This document shows positions 6,179-9,326 of a stretch of DNA of 9,326 nt, piece after piece. Under the pieces are notes generated by a model. That model was not told the DNA's origin and made no database searches. It worked only from the letters and a program-made list of their open reading frames with translations. Each line of letters starts with the position of its first letter. Within the stretch, counting starts at the first letter, position 1. The translations under genes were made by a program, and so were the position numbers. Source of the stretch: Candidatus Coatesiibacteriota bacterium (GTDB taxonomy: Bacteria; RBG-13-66-14); contig WJMB01000293.1 of the NCBI GenBank assembly GCA_014728185.1, positions 1 through 9,326 on the forward strand. Reading direction: 5' to 3'.

Positions 6179-6832
6179 TTATCCGGGCACGAGGCGCCGG
6201 TCGAAGTGGTATTCGTCGTCGGCCAGCGAGGCCGCGGCGGTGTCGATGACGTCGATGTTGCACAGCGGTCGCATGACGCCGATGGCGTAGGCGGTGAAGA
6301 AGAAACGCCAGAAGGCGTTGTCGGACCCTTCGAGCTTGACGTAAGAGTAGGCCAGGTTGTCGACGATCAGCTCGGCGGGGTTGTCGACCTCGGGGAAGAA
6401 CTGGTCGAAGACTAGGCGGAAGTGGCTGACCTGGGTTTCGATGCCGCGCACCCCGAGCAGCACGTTGGGGATGCGGGCGGTGTCGAGCATCAGTTGGCGC
6501 TTGATGCGCGGGGCCATCGAGCGGGACTTGCTCAGAAACAGCGGCACGGGGAAGTGATGGTCGACGTCGACCAGGCTCATCGGCAGGCTGTACTCCTTGA
6601 CGACGGCCCGCTCGTTTTCACGGCGGATGAGCTTGAGGGGGAATTCCTCTTGTTGCTGCCATTGCTCGTTTCCCCCGCGCCACCACAGACAGTATGTGCC
6701 GGCCTCCTCGGGCAGTTGCGAGGCTTCGAGGTCCCAACCCATTTTTGTTTCGACGAAGGGCAGGGGCCGCAGGCGCTTGAGCAGGTGCAGCAAGGCGACG
6801 AAGTAGCTGTGCTTGTGAGTCTTGGCGACCAC
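6179..6832 (-). CDS. Degenerate GIY-YIG-like protein, first gene of the tandem operon
   Basis: 217 residues. It shares the architecture of the next two genes: SYFVALLHLLKRLRPLPFVE at 9-28, GTYCLWW (45-51) at the GIY position, LFLSKSRSMAPRIKRQLML (98-116) at the YIG position, FRLVFDQFFP (138-147) and RPLCNID (188-194). The GIY tyrosine is present (GTY), but YIG has become FLS, the following His is Gln113 and the catalytic Glu position is Asp171; R109 and the Asn of CNID persist. A ~23-residue C-terminal extension (DTAAASLADDEY...) is unique to this copy. It is probably a pseudoenzyme. The start is GTG at 6832, supported by a perfect GGAGG seven bases upstream. It opens the operon, and the middle gene starts 14 bases after its TAA. 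Confidence 0.85.
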   Translation of the reverse strand: MVAKTHKHSYFVALLHLLKRLRPLPFVETKMGWDLEASQLPEEAGTYCLWWRGGNEQWQQQEEFPLKLIRRENERAVVKEYSLPMSLVDVDHHFPVPLFLSKSRSMAPRIKRQLMLDTARIPNVLLGVRGIETQVSHFRLVFDQFFPEVDNPAELIVDNLAYSYVKLEGSDNAFWRFFFTAYAIGVMRPLCNIDVIDTAAASLADDEYHFDRRLVPG

Positions 6833-6839
6833 GGGAAAA

Positions 6840-6844
6840 CCTCC
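6840..6844 (-). promoter_or_regulatory. Ribosome-binding site fixing the GTG start of the first GIY-YIG-like gene
   Basis: GGAGG on the minus strand stands seven bases before GTG 6832. It is the only strong Shine-Dalgarno in the three-gene operon and decides the non-ATG start. The two downstream genes have poor or distant sites. Confidence 0.85.
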
Positions 6845-6891
6845 GTTGCGTCAGTATCCGGTTTTGTAATTGAGCTCGTTGTGTGTTGGGT

Positions 6892-6916
6892 AAAAAAAAC
6901 ACCTCAATACGAGGTG
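6892..6916 (-). terminator. Intrinsic terminator or attenuator upstream of the GIY-YIG-like operon
   Basis: On the minus strand CACCTC (6916-6911), loop GTATT, GAGGTG (6905-6900) are followed at once by eight T (6899-6892). The stem is short (6 bp) but the U-tract is strong. It lies ~60 bases before the operon's first start codon and far beyond the acidic lipoprotein gene, which has its own hairpin. It therefore ends either a separate small RNA or a regulated leader of the operon. Confidence 0.75.
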
Positions 6917-6937
6917 GGCAATACACAAATGAAAACA

Positions 6938-6980
6938 ACGCGCCGGCCGCCGGAGGGAGACGCTCCGACTGCCGTCGCGT
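6938..6980. other. Long imperfect inverted repeat / stem-loop
   Basis: On the minus strand the 18 bases 6980-6963 pair with 6955-6938 across a seven-base loop (CGTCTCC). Fifteen pairs are Watson-Crick, one is G-U and two are mismatches. Mismatches interrupting the helix are typical of a structured RNA. It is 22 bases upstream of the terminator hairpin and is not followed by a T-run, so it is not itself a terminator. Confidence 0.7.
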
Positions 6981-7249
6981 GGTGGTGTTGTCGATAATCG
7001 GTGTTGCACTTTGGCCCGCTGTAGAGTCGTTCCTTTGGCTCTCGTCGGGTCGAAAACGGTCTTAATGCAGGTGTCGAAGCTTTGCCGTCGCGCTAGAGTG
7101 TCGCGGAGTTAGATTGTCACGGTGTGGGGTCGGGCTCAGGCTGCCTATCGGAGTTGCCAAGCAGTCCGCCTATGTGTAATCGCATAAGATAGGGAGACTT
7201 ACTTTGTCACACACCCTGGCTCGCTCCATTTCCACTTCTACCGCTTTTT

Positions 7250-7279
7250 AGTATGCCAGTGATTTTCGGTGAACGTCAA
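7250..7279 (-). promoter_or_regulatory. Candidate promoter for the leader/small RNA upstream of the GIY-YIG-like genes
   Basis: On the minus strand TTGACG (7279-7274), an 18-bp spacer and CATACT (7255-7250; 4/6 -10 match) lie just downstream of the lipoprotein terminator hairpin. Transcription would begin near 7243. The -35 is good and the -10 weak, so confidence is moderate. I see no better promoter in the 48 bases between the U-tract and the operon's Shine-Dalgarno. Confidence 0.45.
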
Positions 7280-7304
7280 CTGTTTATTCGTCACAAGATG
7301 AGTG

Positions 7305-7340
7305 GATAAATGAGAACGGCCCCGGGTTAACGGGGCCGTT
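7305..7340 (-). terminator. Probable terminator of the acidic lipoprotein gene
   Basis: AACGGCCCCG (7315-7324) and CGGGGCCGTT (7331-7340) form a perfect 10-bp GC-rich stem with a six-base loop, 20 bp beyond the lipoprotein stop. On the minus strand the stem is followed by TTCTCATTTAT, a weak, interrupted T-tract; on the plus strand there is none. It is therefore most likely a minus-strand terminator of moderate strength. Confidence 0.65.
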
Positions 7341-7360
7341 CGGATAGGGATGATGAAGGA

Positions 7361-8962
7361 TTAGCCCTCGTCTGTCGAGGTCTCTTCCTCGTCTTCACCC
7401 TCTTCGTTCTCTTCGGAGTCGAGTTGGGCCTGCATCAGCTCGAAGAGGGCCTCTTCGAACTCGACGGATTTATCCTCCATCAGCTCTTCAACGGCGCTGA
7501 AGCGGTAGCCCAGCTCCTCGACGGCTATGTAGAGGTCCTCATAGGTCTCGGGTTCCTCGACGGGCTCCTCGGCGCTGAGCATCTCCATCTGCTCCTCGAA
7601 GACCTCGTCGATCATCGGAGTTAATCCCTCGACGAGCAGAACCTCGGTTTCGTCGTAGAGGTCGGACTCCATCTGCAGACGTTCCTCGAAGAGCCAGAGC
7701 TCATCTTCGGTGAAGCCGGCCTTCTCGATACCCTTGACCAGGTAGTCGTCGATCTCGCCGCCCTCGGCCTTGATCGAGCGCAGGGACTGGAGCAGGGCGC
7801 CGACGTAGGTCTCGGCGTCGAGCTTGGGCGGGCCGATGTGGTCTTCCAGGTAGGTCCAGAACTCGGTGAAGACGGCCTCGTACTCATCGAAGTCGCCGCG
7901 CTCGATCTCGTGGCACTCGCAGGCGGCGGTGAGGGCCTGGTCTTCGAGTTCCTCGCGGGGCAGCTCACCCTTCTCCTCGTCGGCCTGCCAGCGGCCGAGG
8001 ATGCGGTAGTAGCTGCTGACCACCACGTTGTAGGTGTCCGGGGTCAGGCCCGTGGTGTGCTGGTAGCCCATCAGCTCTTCGGTGATCCTGGTGAAGATCT
8101 CGTTGAGCAACACGGGCTGAAGGTTGGCGTACTGGTTGATGGTCCGGTCGTAGGCCTCGAGCTGCTGGGCGGAGAGCTCGACGCTCTTCAACCCGCCGGC
8201 CCGGGCGGATTCCGCGGTGTCGGTGCCGTCGAGGATGCCGTTGAGGGCGCTGACGTGCAGGGTGACGTAGCTCTCGACGTCGACCTCGCCGGGGAGCTGG
8301 GAAACCACGGCGTAGCGCACCTGCTGGCTGTACTCCTGGGCCGGCGAGATGTAGCGCGGGACCAGTCCCGGGCGCTCGGTGTCGTACTGGGCGCTTTGGG
8401 CGAGGGGGGCGCCGCGGTCGGCGACCATCCCGGCGGCGGCCAGGGAGCGGTAATCCATGTCGTAGTCGTCGAGGAAATCGGCGGTGTCCTCGGGCAGGAC
8501 GTAGCCCTCGGTGCCGGCCTCGAGCAGCCACTGGCAGTCGTCGAACAGACCGCCCCAGGCGGCGTCGCCGAAGCGCTGGACGTAGCCGTCGAGGAAGGCC
8601 GCCTGCTCGTCGAAGCCGATCTCGGCGCAGGGATAGCTCAGGGCCAGCATCTCGGCGGCCAGCTCGGCGAAGTCGTCGGGATCCGGGGCCAGGTCGATGT
8701 AGGCCTCGACGATCTCCTCCTCGAGGGCCGGATCGAGCTGGCGCTGGAGCTCGAAGTCGTAGAGGTCGACCAGCTCATAACCGTAGAGCTGGCAGGCCAA
8801 CTTCTCGGCGCTGTCGACCTCGCTGTAGTCGTAATCGTAAACCTCGAGGTCCAACTGGATCTCGGCGTAGTCGTCGGCGTTCATCCCGCCGCCGCACGAG
8901 GTCATCAGTAACGCGGCGGCCGCGGCCAGGACGATGAATACCGCGCGGGTGAATGTGCGCAT
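7361..8962 (-). CDS. Large acidic lipoprotein of unknown function
   Basis: 533 residues. Signal peptide II: MRTFTR, hydrophobic core 7-19, lipobox L19-M-T-S-C23, then GGG. The +2 residue is Gly, so by the enterobacterial rule this lipoprotein would go to the outer membrane, unlike the two Asp+2 lipoproteins at 1566-2731. The mature protein is very rich in Asp and Glu throughout and poor in Lys and Arg, predicted mostly helical. It ends in a disordered tail of almost only acidic residues (last ~20). Regions 45-180 (DDY/DLYD-type segments with three cysteines) and 290-480 (long helices) look like separate lobes. Two cysteines lie close together in ACECHE. I recognise no family or catalytic motif. 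The start is supported by AGGAGG (8968-8973) five bases before the ATG. It lies 40 bp downstream of cutA on the same strand, likely cotranscribed, with a terminator hairpin 20 bp past its stop. Confidence 0.85.
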   Translation of the reverse strand: MRTFTRAVFIVLAAAAALLMTSCGGGMNADDYAEIQLDLEVYDYDYSEVDSAEKLACQLYGYELVDLYDFELQRQLDPALEEEIVEAYIDLAPDPDDFAELAAEMLALSYPCAEIGFDEQAAFLDGYVQRFGDAAWGGLFDDCQWLLEAGTEGYVLPEDTADFLDDYDMDYRSLAAAGMVADRGAPLAQSAQYDTERPGLVPRYISPAQEYSQQVRYAVVSQLPGEVDVESYVTLHVSALNGILDGTDTAESARAGGLKSVELSAQQLEAYDRTINQYANLQPVLLNEIFTRITEELMGYQHTTGLTPDTYNVVVSSYYRILGRWQADEEKGELPREELEDQALTAACECHEIERGDFDEYEAVFTEFWTYLEDHIGPPKLDAETYVGALLQSLRSIKAEGGEIDDYLVKGIEKAGFTEDELWLFEERLQMESDLYDETEVLLVEGLTPMIDEVFEEQMEMLSAEEPVEEPETYEDLYIAVEELGYRFSAVEELMEDKSVEFEEALFELMQAQLDSEENEEGEDEEETSTDEG

Positions 8963-8967
8963 CCGTT

Positions 8968-8973
8968 CCTCCT
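8968..8973 (-). promoter_or_regulatory. Strong ribosome-binding site of the acidic lipoprotein gene
   Basis: AGGAGG on the minus strand is five bases before ATG 8962. It is part of the palindrome CTCCTAGGAG, which could fold weakly. It suggests efficient expression. Confidence 0.8.
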
Positions 8974-9002
8974 AGGAGTATCCGCCCGGGGGCGGCTGGC
9001 TT

Positions 9003-9326
9003 CTAGTCTTCGGCCCGGGATTCGTCCGGGTCGGTCTGTTCGGTTATCCAGTCAAGATAGGGGCGGTGACCGCCCGTGATCGGCAGTGCTACCACGCAGG
9101 GCAGCTCGTAGGGGTGGAGCTCGACGGCGCGCTCGGTCAGCTCCCCGAGGCGCTGCGCCGTGGTCTTGACCAGCAACAGCGCCTCATCATCACGCTGGAG
9201 CTCCTCTTTCCAGCAATAGATGGAGGCGAGGCGGGGCAGGATGTTGGCGCAGGCCGCCAGGCCCTCGACGACGAGGAGCTCGCCCAGCTCCCGGGCGGCG
9301 GTCTCGTCGGGGCAGGTAATGTAGAC
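9003..9326 (-). CDS. cutA: CutA family divalent-ion tolerance protein (5' end beyond right edge)
   Basis: 107 residues are visible, starting inside the first beta strand (VYITCPDETAARELGELLV), so only a few N-terminal residues are missing from a family usually ~105-115 residues long. Diagnostic segments are CANILP following the first helix, SIYCWKEELQRDDE, LLLVKTT and HPYELPCVVALPI near the C-terminus. CutA1 forms a very stable ferredoxin-like trimer linked genetically to copper/divalent cation tolerance in E. coli, although its biochemical role is unsettled. The C-terminal ~14 residues (TDPDESRAED) are an acidic tail. The gene is followed 40 bp later by the acidic lipoprotein on the same strand, without a clear terminator between them, so they may form an operon. 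Confidence 0.93.
   Translation of the reverse strand, partial: VYITCPDETAARELGELLVVEGLAACANILPRLASIYCWKEELQRDDEALLLVKTTAQRLGELTERAVELHPYELPCVVALPITGGHRPYLDWITEQTDPDESRAED

Larger units (their letters stand above)
6892..7244 (-). ncRNA. Candidate small RNA or attenuated leader, ~350 nt
   Basis: The 528 bp between the two minus-strand genes (6833-7360) contain no ORF I believe in. A candidate promoter (7250-7279) and an eight-U terminator (6892-6916), both on the minus strand, bracket about 350 nt. Inside lie an 18-bp imperfect stem-loop (6938-6980) and smaller possible helices, for example GGaCTGC (7167-7161) with GCAGCC (7144-7139). I compared it by eye with tmRNA, RNase P RNA, SRP RNA and 6S RNA and found no diagnostic motif of the first three and no convincing 6S fold. 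Either this is an independent RNA, or it is the 5' leader of the GIY-YIG-like operon with termination/readthrough control. Composition is less GC-rich than the flanking genes. This is an inference from signals, not homology. Confidence 0.35.

Noticed and set aside
6883..7065. Plus-strand 60-codon frame with a hydrophobic C-terminal stretch (VVVLSIIGVALWPAVESFLWL)
   Set aside because: It starts at a GTG with no Shine-Dalgarno, overlaps the terminator and the long stem-loop, and lacks a plus-strand promoter; a small membrane peptide is not excluded but is unsupported.
6892..7244. Known structural RNA (tmRNA, RNase P RNA, SRP RNA, 6S RNA) in the intergenic region
   Set aside because: No tRNA-like T-arm, no GAGGAAAGTCC-type P4 element, no SRP loop motif and no convincing central-bubble fold of 6S RNA was found by eye; kept only as an unclassified candidate.
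7838..8911. 357-codon plus-strand open frame opposite the acidic lipoprotein
   Set aside because: The sequence is a Val/Gly/Leu/Asp-rich mirror of Asp/Glu/Tyr codons; the opposite strand has a lipobox, AGGAGG and a terminator.

Overview
The window is GC-rich bacterial chromosome. Its coding regions are densely packed and have strong third-position GC bias, and its promoters resemble sigma-70 promoters (TATAAT boxes with TTGCCA or TTTACC -35 elements). Three predicted lipoproteins with clear lipoboxes and a single-pass membrane beta-propeller protein suggest a Gram-negative (diderm) cell envelope. Many genes are only family-level or unknown, which fits a poorly sampled lineage. I cannot name the organism from the sequence.

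Layout. Positions 1-1486 (minus strand) hold the N-terminal 265 residues of a membrane-anchored PQQ-like beta-propeller protein, cut by the left edge, and a DEDDh-type 3'-5' exonuclease. A compact bidirectional promoter near 1530 separates the exonuclease from two tandem paralogous lipoprotein genes on the plus strand (1566-2731). A single AT-rich gene for a multi-pass membrane protein follows (2777-3496). It has about one-third GC in otherwise GC-rich surroundings and is probably a horizontal acquisition. Next is glyA (serine hydroxymethyltransferase, 3623-4870) with its own promoter and a clear intrinsic terminator.

Positions 4951-6832 (minus strand) hold the most interesting locus: three consecutive, divergent paralogs of a GIY-YIG-nuclease-like fold, apparently one operon. 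Only the middle protein keeps the YIG tyrosine, histidine and glutamate expected of an active GIY-YIG nuclease. The outer two keep the arginine and the C-terminal CNID motif but have lost the rest, so they look like pseudoenzyme partners. Upstream of the operon is about 530 bp without a recognisable gene. It holds a candidate minus-strand promoter, an 18-bp imperfect stem-loop and an eight-U intrinsic terminator, either a small RNA gene or a long attenuated leader for the operon.

Positions 7315-9326 (minus strand) hold a very acidic 533-residue lipoprotein of unknown function with a terminator-like hairpin, and, 40 bp upstream, an almost complete cutA gene cut by the right edge.

How the genes work together: glyA and cutA are housekeeping genes and the exonuclease is probably a nucleic-acid maintenance enzyme. 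The lipoproteins and beta-propeller protein point to the envelope. The GIY-YIG trio looks like a self-contained module of unknown role, possibly DNA processing or defence; that role is inference only.
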